A DNA stretch of 61,065 nt from Bondarzewia mesenterica. Taxonomy: Eukaryota; Basidiomycota; Agaricomycetes; Russulales; Bondarzewiaceae. A program made the translations under genes and the position numbers. Under the pieces are notes generated by a model. It did no database searches. It saw only the letters and a program-made list of their open reading frames with translations, and was not told the origin of the DNA. The stretch spans positions 1-61,065 of the forward strand of contig SGPL01000155.1 in the NCBI GenBank assembly GCA_004802705.1, in the 5' to 3' direction. This document shows, in pieces, positions 45,120-55,984 of the stretch (position 1 is its first letter; each line of letters opens with the position of its first letter).

Positions 45120-47074
45120 TCAATATTTGCCGTACCTCCAAACTCGCACCCCGCCTCTCCGCCTCCAGTCCTCTTCCAACCAATTTCCAGCCTTCCACAC
45201 CTCGGCATACCCGATCTTCTTTAACAGTCCTTCCACGCCTTTGTGCTGCAACAGCGCATCGAAAAACACAAGATGGCTCGGCCATTCATGCCGCCAAGGC
45301 GGAATCTCCATCGCCGACGCCGGTGTCCCAGGTAAAGAGCGAGGAAAAGGCGAAGGGGGGAAAGTTGTATCAACAACAGGGGGAAAACGAGTGGTCAGGT
45401 ACTCGATAGGCGAGGCATAAAACACATCGGTCTGATCCCTATATGCACGCAAGTCCTGCGCACTTCGGCGACCACAAAGACCGTCAGAAAGGAATCGGCA
45501 TACGCGAGAAAGAGAAACCGATATCAAGGAACACTCACGGGATGCCAACCGGCGGCTCGCATCCAAGCGCCCAAAGCCGCCCCTCCTCCATCGACCGATG
45601 CAGGTACGCCTGTCCCGGCGTCGAGTGACAAGGCATCAGGAATCCGACACTCTTCAGTTCCTCCTCTGGTAGTCCCCGCAGATAGCGCAGTACGCTGATT
45701 TGCGCGTGCGCGTGAAAACGGGCTGCATAGATGCCTATGGGGACCGAGAGGAAGAGGAATGTGAGATGTATTTTACGGATCGGCAGACGCGTGTTAGGCT
45801 TTGTACGCGAGGTTGAGGGGAGGTGTTTGTGATAGAGGTCAACAACAGATTTTGCCGCCAGCAGGTGTAGGAGTGGTAAGATGGGGTGCAAAAACCTCCA
45901 TTCTTTGTGCCCCGCAAGCGAATAAACGCCCGTTGTCCAGGCTACTACCCATAGCACTGTCCGGCCCTTTGCCCCAGCGTCGCCACGCGCGCAGAGCCAG
46001 GCACCATGCAGAACAAATGGGAGGCAAGGGCCGCAGAGGATGGGAATTGCTTGGGTGAGGTAGTAATGCCAGGGTGAGGAGCCGTAAAAAAAGTGAAATG
46101 GGGGATGCATTGGTAAAGAGGAAGGAGAGAGGAGTCACGGTCAGAGTTTTGTAGTAGAACGTGTCAAGCGTTAAGATTAAGAGCAGGGCGGATATTCTGG
46201 TGTAGTAACCTTGAGCAACTCGCACGGCAGATATGAGATACCTCGACTCACGCAATCACAACGGTATCAAGGATTAGAGCAACGAGCTCGTGCGCACGCG
46301 AGCGGGAACGCCAGAAGAGAAGTGGTACAAGGAGGACCCAAATAACGGCGTTGGTCACTCTCACAGAGCATGCTAGTGCCGCGAATACCAGCACTTTCCT
46401 GAGCTGCGCTCTACTCCCGTTTATGACAATGCAAGCAACTCAAAAAGCAATCAACTTACCTGGTCGGACTCAATGATGGATCCCATGGGTAGTAGCTGAG
46501 TGCGATCGTGGTCAGTGTTGTCTCCAGAGAGTTGGATAAGGATCGGGAGAGCGAGATTATATGGAATAGTGAGGTCAATGACAAGAAATACTGTTACAAC
46601 TGCAGTTAGCTACGTATACCCCGGACGAAAGATCGCTGTACTCACGGTTGCCGACACATACCGGTCACCCAGAACGTTTCTCGCGACCTCACATATCCAG
46701 ATATCCGTTCCAGCTGCCAGAGTCCCATGCAATATTTTTGGCGCGGATATCTGATAATTCCGAGGGAGAGTGTGAACGAAATGCACCTCAGACCTCACAT
46801 TCAAGCAGCACGCACCCACCAATAGAACAGTCTCATCTAAGTTGAGGACCTTCAACACCCAGTACACAGGAACATTCAATGCAGGATATATGATGCTTCT
46901 GATGGGCTTTGCGGAAGCCCATTCCCAGGTGAGATAGCCATAGCCGAAAACTAGGTGATGTGCAACTTCGAGCGATTGGAAGTATTCATCCGGTTGAAAG
47001 AATGTACGAGTCAAGAGGGCTATGGAGATCCGTATAGACAGTGCCAAGATAGTTATTGGCTGGATTTTGTTCAT
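45120..47074 (-). CDS. GPI10: GPI mannosyltransferase 3 (GPI10/PIG-B)
   Basis: ER multi-pass enzyme adding the third mannose to GPI-anchor precursors from dolichol-phosphate mannose (GT22 family). Start at 47074 (MNKIQPITILALSIRISIALLTRTFF). Just after the first membrane segment is the GT22 motif FQPDEYFQSLEVAHH, with the Asp-Glu pair. Further on: GYLTWEW, RSIIYPAL, HPPFHFFYGSSPWHYYLTQAIPIL and HKEWRFLHPILPLLHLL, conserved in PIG-B and its relatives. It ends TRFPPVVDTTFPPSP-like sequence, PWRHEWPSHLVFFDALL and a lysine/arginine-rich tail. Many short introns and about ten hydrophobic segments. A better upstream ATG was not found. Divergent from the dephospho-CoA kinase gene. Confidence 0.88.
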
Positions 47075-47254
47075 ATCATGAGTGATATAAATGAATATTG
47101 AAGCTGACGATGGTTCGGACTGGTCAGTTGCTGGCAAAGTACTTGTTGTAGAGTAAAGGTAAGTTAGAAGGGACCTGGCAAGCGCGGCGCCGATAGTTCG
47201 GCTCTTCCGGCGGCACCAGCCTTATAATTACCGCGACGCGTACCAAACGCTTAC
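47075..47254. promoter_or_regulatory. short bidirectional promoter, GPI10 / CAB5
   Basis: 180 bases between the two divergent ATG codons. No clear TATA box. Shared regulation is inferred from distance only. Confidence 0.45.
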
Positions 47255-48116
47255 ATGCATCGTGTAATAACCTTCACAAATGCTAGGTACCATTCCTCCC
47301 ATTTCTTTCCGAACCGGGATAGTGTTGACACTATTCCAGTCTTGGGTCTTACAGGTGGTATTGCAACTGGGAAATCGGCAGTTTCAGCACTGCTAAAGCA
47401 GCATGGCATACCAGTTGTCGACGCGGACGAGATCGCGCGTGAAGTCGTACTTCCCGGAACGCGTGCGTACGGACAAATAATCGACGTCTTCGGGCACGAG
47501 ATTCTCCAGCCAGACGGTCGTCTTGACCGTCCAAAGCTAGGTGCAATCGTCTTCAATGACGAGTCCAAACGGAAGAAGCTCAACGCAATTGTGCATCCTG
47601 CCGTCAAGCGGGCAATGGTGTGGCAGGTCACAAAGTATTGGTTGAGTGGGGAACGCGTGTGTGTGTTGGATGTTCCGCTCTTGATTGAGTCTGGAATCTG
47701 GAATTGGGTGGGGAAGGTCGTGGTCGTATATTGGTACGCTCCCAATCCCTCACCCTTGTCGCGTGAGACCACCTCTCTCAACGTACTACCATCTCAGTTC
47801 TGCAGAGATACAGCTACAACGTCTCATGAAGAGAGACAATTCAACGCGAGAGGCCGCTATGTCTCGGCTGAATGCCCAACTGCCCATCACCGAGAAGCTC
47901 GAGTATGCGGACAATGTGATTGATAACTCTGGAGGGCCGCAAGAACTAGAACAACAGGTCGACTCGTTTCTCCGTCGCCTGCAGCGTGACGTCGGGTGGT
48001 CATGGCGGGTCAGCTGGCTGATTCCACCTCTAGGATTATTATCCGCGTTTTCCATGCTACTGTGGAAGAGGATTAGGCGCTTCAGGAGGACGTCACGGAG
48101 GAGAGGCGTTTCATGA
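47255..48116 (+). CDS. CAB5: dephospho-CoA kinase
   Basis: Last step of CoA synthesis: phosphorylates dephospho-CoA with ATP. P-loop GLTGGIATGKSAVSALL, then VVDADEIAREVVLPG, GRLDRPKLGAIVF, HPAVKRAM and VLDVPLLIESGIW, all of the CoaE family. Exon 2 starts after an intron that follows VVVVY, where TG plus T makes Cys: CSAEIQLQRLMKRDN. It continues EAAMSRLNAQLPITEKLEYADNVIDNSG. An N-terminal tail (MHRVITFTNARYHSSHFFPN) precedes the core. After the core, SWLIPPLGLLSAFSMLLW is a predicted membrane segment followed by basic residues, suggesting anchoring to a membrane. About 265 residues. Confidence 0.92.
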
Positions 48117-48486
48117 TGCCAAGTGAACAGTTGAGCACCGAGATGCTTGTACTTTTCCAGTTGTCAGGCTTTAACTCTCGGTCGATTTGTTTGGAAATTC
48201 CTACAGTTGTATGGCATTTTCCTTCAAACAGAACCTTGGACAGAACTTAAAGTCTGGTACATATCGCACTGTACTTAGTAGACTACACACTACAAGTACA
48301 AATGTCAACAGTGACCATGGCGGCGCCGTTGGCTCGGCCTAGGTCAGGACAGGACATTGCCCTGTCGACCGGAGGAGGGCATTGGTAAGTGAGGGACTGC
48401 ATCACCAACCGCGCCCCCCAAAGTTTGCGAAAATGAAGAAGATGACATAGGAAAAGGGGGGTTCTGGAGGAGAGGGACTGACATTT

Positions 48487-48753
48487 TCAGGAGGTGTGGC
48501 TTTCGATGATTGTATGCATGACCTCCGAGTCCAGTGTAGCCCTTTCGATCGAGATAGCGAATACAACCGAGATAGTAACAGGAATGATGTCTTGATTGAG
48601 AGAATTCTTGACGACCTTTGCGCCGCCATCGTATACAGCGAAGTGCGGCTTGACACGAGATATAAAGGACGGCATCTGGTCAAAGGGATATGAGTAACAT
48701 TTGACCAATTCTCCCAGTAGGCTCGCTGTGTGGGGAAGTTTTGCTACGAGCAT
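48487..48753 (-). CDS. possible small hypothetical protein
   Basis: 88-codon frame from ATG 48753. The product starts MLVAKLPHTASLLGELV and is mostly helical and hydrophobic-amphipathic (DIIPVTISVVFAISIERATL). No introns needed, no homology recognised. It could be part of a larger spliced gene or chance. Weak call. Confidence 0.22.
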   Translation of the reverse strand: MLVAKLPHTASLLGELVKCYSYPFDQMPSFISRVKPHFAVYDGGAKVVKNSLNQDIIPVTISVVFAISIERATLDSEVMHTIIESHTS

Positions 48754-49124
48754 GACGGCAGAGGGAGGAGATCACCAAAACGCGGTTTGAGTCGATACTT
48801 AAAAAGTGTTTGAGCCGTGCGCGTGATAGATCAAATCAGTCGACAGCAGTACGTGTTAACACTTACTTCTTCAAGCTTCGATTGTTGCTTTGTTGGCCGA
48901 CCTGAGATCGACTGTAGACCACCGTTTCTCCAGTTCGTTCATGGTTTCCAATGATGATAGGATGAGTAGTGATTTCTTCCGAACTAAACAGATCAAGCAA
49001 CGGTAGGGGGTAGATCCACTTACGCATAGTATCTTCATCTGTATCCAATTGAACATACCTCAGTCACTGCTTGCATTTCAGGGTGATTTCCTGAGAACTT
49101 GAGGTGAGATCATGGAAAAACTAC

Positions 49125-49133
49125 TATAAAAAG
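49125..49133 (+). promoter_or_regulatory. TATA box of the HSF gene
   Basis: TATAAAAAG lies 136 bases upstream of the HSF ATG. Just downstream are several TCACGT motifs at 49155-49198. Sequence match only. Confidence 0.4.
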
Positions 49134-49260
49134 ACGAATATTTTCCCTTTGTCACGTTTTTGTCACACATTACTTACATAATTGAATCACGTCACGTTGC
49201 GAATCGGAGGTGGAAGTCCAAGGATCCTTCATTCCCCCCTCACCTACTAATTCCAATTCC

Positions 49261-51422
49261 ATGGCTTCAGACAACCAGCTAGCCTTGCGTACATTCAAAG
49301 CGGGTGTTCATAGTCTCAACAAAGCCGCTCGGCAATCTGTTCCCCAGTTCCTACAGAAACTTTACGAGTCTGTCATTTTCTTTGGCTCAACGTTAGTTGT
49401 GCTCATTTTAACCCTTGGCAGGATCGTGAATGACCCAAATAACAATGACATGATCAGATGGACGGACAGTGGGGACTCTTTTGTCGGTTAGTGTTCTCTT
49501 TTTCTGTTCTCTTTAGCAACTGAATATACAACCATCGTAGTTCTCGATCACGAACGACTGTCTCGAGAGGTCCTCGGGCGATGGTTCAAACACCAAAAGT
49601 TCCAATCTTTCGTTCGTCAACTCAATATGTACGGTTTCCACAAGATACCGCATCTGCAACAAGGTGTCCTTAAGAGCGATAGTGACACTGAAATATGGAA
49701 TTTTGAGCACCCTCACTTCCATCGCGGACAGCCCGACCTTCTCTGCCTCATCCAGCGCAAGAAACAGGTGCCTCAAAATACTGCCACCGAAGATGCGCTT
49801 CTCGAGGCGGCCAGGGAGAGCGTGGCACATGCATCCTCAAGCCAACCGACTCACGCACAGCTCCTCGACATCAACTCCATCGTCAGCGGCATTGCAGCCG
49901 TCAAGCGTCACCAGCAGGCCATCTCAGCCGACCTGAACGAGCTCAAGAACTCAAACCAGCTTCTATGGCAGGAAGCTCTCGCCGCGCGAGAACGCCATAA
50001 AAACCATCAAGATACGATCAATCGCATTCTCAAATTCTTGGCTAGCGTATTTGGCCGCTCCAATGGTCATGACAGCAAGAATCATGACGACCATGGCTCA
50101 CCCCAGCCAATGGTATCAAGAAAGCGCCAGAGGCTCATGATTGGTGATGCGCTGGATGCTAAGCAGAAGGGTGTGGAGGTAGTTGAGGATGAGGATGAAA
50201 AGAGCATGTCCCAAGCCGATCAACGCAGCCGGTCAACGAGTAGGTTGCATTCATTATTTCCGTCTCTTGTGCTGATTCATTCGACACAGGCCAATTCGCG
50301 AGAATAGAGACGCCTTCCACTGCTTCGCCGAGCATCCATTCCGAATCATACTCCCCAGTCATACCTCTATCCAACCCCTACTATGCAAATCCTTTACCTT
50401 CCCGAATTACTCAGCAGCCTTGGAACGCCGCCCCAACACCGTCGCTAACGTCTACCGATGCTAATAATCAAATGCATGGAAACACAGCATTGGAAGCAGT
50501 CATCTCGCAATCCCAACCTTCATCTTCATCTGTCCCCATCTCAACAAACCAACAACTCACCACAACTGTTGCACCTCAAAATTCCACCGACGCTACGCTG
50601 CAAACAGCATTTCAACAACTCATACATTCTCCCGACCAGTTGCAGCGCTTCATGCAAGCTCTATCTAACGCTAGTAGCCTTCAGTCACAATCTCTACCCG
50701 TTCCACCCTATACCTCTTTCCCACATCCACAACTCTCCCAGATCACCCCGTATGGGCCCCCATTAGATTTTTCTTCTTTCACATCCGATCCGAATGCGGC
50801 AAACGCGCACGCGCTTCTCCCTAAGGCAGAGGACGGCCCACCGCTCGAGCCTTTACTCAACGGCTCAGACCACCTCCAGAAATCCTACAAAGATGCTTCC
50901 GAAATTGACGCGGATGTCGACGCGTTGCAGGCGAGCATCAACTCGCTGATTGAGAACATGGGACTGGATCCAGCCTTGCTCGCCGCGCAGCAGCAGCAGC
51001 AGCCCGGCGAAGGATCACGGCCTGCTACGCCTGCGCTCGACATTGCGCCGGACCTGGACTTCGACGCCTTCCTCTCTCTATTCGCTCAACAAAACGCGGA
51101 ACAGCCGAATGAGCACCTGGATAACACGGCGCAATTGGATAGCATCACGGGAGGAACGCGAAACACGAATGCCAGCGAACACGGGAACGGGCCAGGTGTA
51201 GGGATCGACGACGCGCCGCTGGAACAGCTTCACGCGTTCATGGACGAGGTCGCGTCGACCTCAGATACGTCATCGCCAATCTTGCGAACCGTGGAGATGC
51301 CGCACAGTAATGCCGCCGCCATTGGTGCTGCTCGTCGCAAACGACCGTCCGACGTCGCCGAGCTCGCGCAGGACCTGCCGTTGATGGCTTCTGAACCATC
51401 TTTGAAGCGAAGCAAGAAATGA
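49261..51422 (+). CDS. HSF1: heat shock transcription factor
   Basis: Nuclear trimeric activator binding nGAAn repeats. The ATG at 49261 (MASDNQLALRTF) starts the reading frame. The DNA-binding domain is spread over the first three exons: VPQFLQKLYE, then IVNDPNNNDMIRWTDSGDSFV, then VLDHERLSREVLGRWFKHQKF, SFVRQLNMYGFHKI and EIWNFEHPHFHRGQ. A coiled coil for trimerisation follows (ISADLNELKNSNQLLWQEALAARERH). The remainder is long and rich in Ser, Pro, Gln and Asn, with a nuclear-localisation-like SRKRQRL and acidic stretches, fitting an activation domain. The DNA-recognition helix sequence SFVRQLNMYGF is intact. About 650 residues. Confidence 0.93.
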
Positions 51423-51826
51423 GAGTTGGGTGAGGTGCGTTGAAGGGTATATGGACGTGTTGTGTTTGATGTTTTTGATGTCTTGTGTATGTTTCATGCG
51501 TGCTTTCATCTGGTTACTGTCCGCGGCATCTGACTTGCCATTTGGTTTTTTTTTTCTCTTTTTCGTTTTTTTTTTTGGCTCAACACCGGCAGACTAGCTA
51601 GTTATTGATAGAAGCTCTTAGTTGTTGAGTGTATTTGGTAGTATCGGTCTGTTTTGTGTCTCTCATTGATGTATCATCATCTCTCGTCATGCCAATTTGA
51701 GAACGAGTTGTTGGACGTGACCGTGAATTGCCCTGACCGTAAGCCAAAAAACGTAATGCGGGGAAGGAACAAATGTAGTCTGGGGCGGATCTAAACATCG
51801 TCTCTTTTTCTACCACTTCAAACGCC
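51423..51826. other. intergenic region, HSF to MCC beta
   Basis: 404 bases with T runs at 51548-51576 in the HSF 3' flank. No gene. Confidence 0.5.
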
Positions 51827-54195
51827 ATGCAGCATGCCTTCTCCAGGTCTCTCAGACGCTCTCTGCGTCACCCACGAGCGGGCAGGCTATACCATGCCTC
51901 AGTTCTTCCATCGCTCGTCTCGCCTTCGTCGCCTGAGTTCGTAGCCAAGTCGAAGGAGATGGATGAAGTCGTGGCGGATTTCGAGGCTAAGATGGCAAAT
52001 GTCAGGCTCGGTGGCGGCACGAAGGCTGCAGAGAGGATGAGGAGCAAGGGGAAGAAACTTCCCCGCGAACGGTCAGCTTTTATGCGCGCGTCTGCGTCTG
52101 CCGGTCCAGTTATAACGTGCTGAAAAGCACACGCCCTTTTGTAGACTTGCTCTTCTACTAGATCCTCACACACCGTTTCTCGAACTATCATCTCTTGCTG
52201 CCCATGATGTATATCCAGAATCGGTTCCAGGCGCTGGAATTATTACTGGCATAGGTCGGATATCTGGACGCGAGTGCATGGTGGTTGTCAACGACGCGAC
52301 CGTCAAGGGAGGATCTTATTATCCTCTGACGGTGCGTCTTTCATTAGCGCCCGCCATATAATCCTGGGATCGAACATCTCTCCAGGTCAAGAAACATCTA
52401 CGCGCCCAGGAAATCGCAAGGGAACATGGTCTCCCTTGCGTTTATGTCGGTAAGTCAAGAACAGACAGAGCGTGATCCTTGTGTGAAAACCTTGCACGAA
52501 TTGTCCAGTCGAGTCTGGAGGTGCTGCTCTTCCACATCAAGCAAATGTGAGTGGATCGTTGTCTCTTGTATCCCTTGTTCTGAATGGATAAGACAGGTGT
52601 TTCCTGACAAAGAGCACTTCGGTCGCATATTTTATAATATGGTGCTCCCAATCCTTATTGTTGTAAAAGATCTTTATTCACCACCACTCTACGGCAGGCA
52701 CAAATGTCTGCTCTGGGAATTCCGCAGATTGCCATCGTCCACGGTATCTCAGTAGCTGGTACGTATACGTAAGAAATCAGTCTGCACGAGTACGTCTGAG
52801 TTCTATAAACAGGTGGTGCATACGTGCCGGCCATGGCGGATGAGAACATCATCGTTCGCGAACAAGGTCACATATTTCTCGCCGGGCCTCCGCTAGTCAA
52901 AGCCGCCACGGGCGAAGTTGTGGACGAGGAAACCCTCGGAGGCGGTCTGATGCACTCGAGTGAGAGCGGTGTGACAGATCATCTGGCAAGAGACGATGAA
53001 CACGCTATTACTATCGCGAGAGGCATCGTGGGTGATCTTGGCAAGGCTGGTGGAAAGGAGGTACCCGTGAGTGACTTTTCTACTCGGCATCGTGTCGACT
53101 TGTCTGACCAGCCATGGTGAATAGCCTTCTGTACCTCCGGAAGACCCATTGTATCCCGCATCAGAGCTTCACGGGATAGTGGGAACAGATCTGCGGCAGT
53201 CCTTCGACATGCGTGACGTAATAGCGCGCATAGTTGACGGGAGCCGGTTCCGCGAGTTCAAGAAAGAGTATGGACCCACAATAGTTACCGTAGGCGCCCT
53301 TGCTCCGTCCGCCTCACCGGTTCTTGCCCACATCTGATGTCACTGCTATAAGGGATTCGCCAATATTCATGGCTATCCGGTAGGAATCATCGCTAACAAT
53401 GGCATCCTATTCTCCCCCTCCGCCCTGAAGGCGACGCACTTTATACAGCTGTGCTCGCAACGACAGATACCTCTGCTTTTCCTGGTGAACGTCACAGGAT
53501 ACATGGTCGGTTCGAAAGCGGAAAAAGGAGGGATCGCGAAGGATGGCGCGAAGATGGTTAGAGCGGTAGCGTGTGCGGATGTGCCGAAGTTGACAGTCAT
53601 TGTTGGCGGAAGTTTCGGTGCAGGGAATTACGGTAAGCCTTCGAACCTGGTATAAATGGCAGAAGATTAAGTTTCAAATTTGCTAGGCATGGCTGGACGG
53701 GCGGTAAGTGTTCAGTTGTATACGGTAGGTTACAGAACCTCATTCGAAATGAACAGTATTCTCCACGTTTCTTGTGGATGTGGCCTGTACGTTGAGAGTT
53801 TCGTACCATCATCTTTTGTCCTGTGATCTGATGTGCAACTTCAATCCAGAATGCCAAAGTCTCCGTCATGGGCTCTGGCCAACTGTCTCAAGTTATGCAG
53901 ACAGTCTCTCGGTAACTATTCTTACCCCCAGCTTCCTTGGCCAAATCGTATTCACGGTCCCTCTCGCAATTCTAGCGACCCCTCGCAGCATGCATCTCTC
54001 AAAGCCGAGATCGAGGCACAGTCGTCCTCGCTGTATGCCACTGCGAGACTATGGGACGACGGGATCATCAAGCCAACCGATACCCGAGATGTTGTGGGTC
54101 TGGGACTCGCTTTGGCCGCGCGAGAGCGGACTGGTGGGTCTCGGACGACAAACTGGGATGGGGATGGAAAGGGATTCGGCGTGTACCGAATGTAA
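51827..54195 (+). CDS. MCCC2: methylcrotonyl-CoA carboxylase beta subunit
   Basis: Carboxyltransferase subunit of the mitochondrial enzyme that carboxylates 3-methylcrotonyl-CoA in leucine breakdown. Presequence [15 protein letters not shown] with many Arg and no acids. Core motifs: [58 protein letters not shown] sequence, [63 protein letters not shown] and [11 protein letters not shown]. The acyl-CoA binding end has [28 protein letters not shown] and a final [25 protein letters not shown]. Many short introns. About 560 residues. It needs the biotin-carrying alpha subunit, which is not in this window. Both oxyanion-hole Gly-Gly motifs are present. Confidence 0.95.
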
Positions 54196-54681
54196 GAGCT
54201 TAGGAAACGTGGATCGATAAGACAGGACAATCGATGGACGGGAGGACGTTGTATATCTGTACAGTTTTATGTGGATGGGTTTTGCGACCGAAACGTCAGG
54301 AGTGGATTTGACGGTCAAATCTCGGACCGACAATTCTTTGAGGGCAGCATGAGTCTACGACTTTGATCATCCAGTGACCAATCTGTGGGTGTGTGGTTGC
54401 AAAAACAGAAGACTGTACTATACATGAGTGCGGAGGTAACGTTACAGTAACAGAGATATATAATCGTAGTAATCATAGTTCATGGCTTAGAAAAGATCCT
54501 TAGTACGAAGGATGACATGGCTGTGTCCAAGTGAGTGTTTGCACAGGTATTAGGCTGAAGAAAATCAGGAAAAAGCGAAGCAGATAGATATTTAAACAGC
54601 AATGCGATGACGGACGAAACGATGGCTGGATGCGAGAACGGATACAGGCGGACGAGCTGTGCGAGCAAAAGATTCCGCAGC
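54196..54681. other. convergent intergenic region
   Basis: 486 AT-rich bases between convergent genes. No gene. Confidence 0.5.
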
Positions 54682-55984
54682 TCATGGAACAATCTCGTAG
54701 GGATGGCGGACGAGCTCTTCGTAGAGGTCTGATGGGAGGTCGCGGACGAGGGTGACCGCGATGCCGATGACCGGCAGTGCTTCTAAAGGCGGGAATGTGC
54801 GCAGAATACGCATTGGCCTGTCATCGGAATAAGGCGCGTTAGCGGGGGTGGTGGGTGAGAGAGAAGGGGGAGGCATACGAGGACGAGCTCATGACTTCGT
54901 CTCGGATGAGGAGGAGCTGTGCGATGACGCAGAGGACGTTCAGGTGGACGCCGAAAGCGAGGAGAAAATCCCAGAGTTTGAGGACTTGGTCCAGGGGCGG
55001 TGTGCATGCGCAAAGTGTGAGTACCGCTGTAGAAATTTAAAATGAGTATGCTAAACCAGGATGTCGGTCTGGGCAGAGACGTGGAGACGTACAAGGAAAT
55101 GCGTAGATTTCGGCGGATAAATTCTTGGAGCGTAGGTAAGCGAACAGTTCTGGATCGACTATTCTCAGACAGCGGTCGAGAAGCTGGTGGGAAAAGGAGT
55201 TGGAAGATGAGGAGTATTGAAGATTAGGTACTGGATGCGGTACCCACTTTTAAACCACGGTGCACACCCTCCAACGTGGGTTGCACGTACAGCGGACAAC
55301 ACTCTTCGATGAAATTTGCGAAGCAGAAGAAGGCCTCTAGTTCTGAAGGCATGGTATAGAGGAAAGGAGCGGCAAGCACGTTCATGCCCTGCACGTAGGT
55401 GAAATCTAGATGCTGCGAGTCCTGTCGGTCTGCATAGACGATTGATGAGTGGAAGCAGTTGCCATGAGATGCAAGGGATGCCAACCGTGGTTGCGCCAGA
55501 CAAACGCATCTAACAATCGGACGAGCATATCCTCTCGGACGCGCTCCTTGAAACCACGGTCTGTTGCCAGTGTTCTGCGGCAACGTTCACAACGATTCAA
55601 CAAGATGGAATTTGGGGAGAGCCGTACCTGAAGGTATCATTGCGAATCTTCTCTCTAACCTCACAAGGCCCTCGAGCAACATACCCGAGAAACGTCTCTG
55701 CCGGCAGGTCATGGACGCGCAGAAGGATCTTCCATATCCGCGGTCGTAGCGTAGCATCCTATTCAGTACGGTATATCAAGCATCCGGTCAACAGGAAAAC
55801 ATTCTAAAGGAGCACGCACTACTTCGGATGGGATTCCGTCAATGAGGATGAGACGGCGTAGTTTCTTGACGCCTTCCTCAATGTCCTGATTGCTCCGCAA
55901 CTTCAAGGACATCTTAGGCTGGACAAGGATCTTGTTGAACGAGTGGGCTATCAATTCCGGTGTCGATTGTCCCAAGTCGGCCAT
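54682..55984 (-). CDS. BUB2: TBC-domain Rab-type GAP, Bub2/Cdc16-like
   Basis: GTPase-activating protein; Bub2 (with Bfa1) and fission-yeast Cdc16 (with Byr4) inhibit the GTPase that drives mitotic exit or septation. The start MADLGQSTPELIAHSF leads to GVKKLRRLILIDGIP, RPRIWKILLRVHDLPAE and KIRNDTFR + TLATDRGFKERV, the IxxDxxR arginine-finger motif. Then LDFTYVQGMNVLAAPFLY (YxQ glutamine finger), FANFIEECCPLYV, GVHRGLK, LKLWDFLLAFGVHLNVLCVIAQLLL and SPMRILRTFPPL, closing EELVRHPYEIVP. Both fingers are intact, so catalysis is likely. About 310 residues over many exons, fitting the small Bub2 type rather than larger endosomal TBC proteins. Confidence 0.85.

Larger units (their letters stand above)
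48117..49260. other. intergenic region with a possible small minus-strand frame
   Basis: 1.1 kb. A minus-strand frame at 48487-48753 (88 codons) looks mildly coding but has no known family and no clear promoter. TATAAAAAG at 49125-49133 could serve HSF. Nothing else is recognised. Confidence 0.4.

Noticed and set aside
50980..51003. CAG repeat in HSF as a possible unstable microsatellite
   Set aside because: Only about five units coding Gln in a Gln-rich region; ordinary for activation domains.
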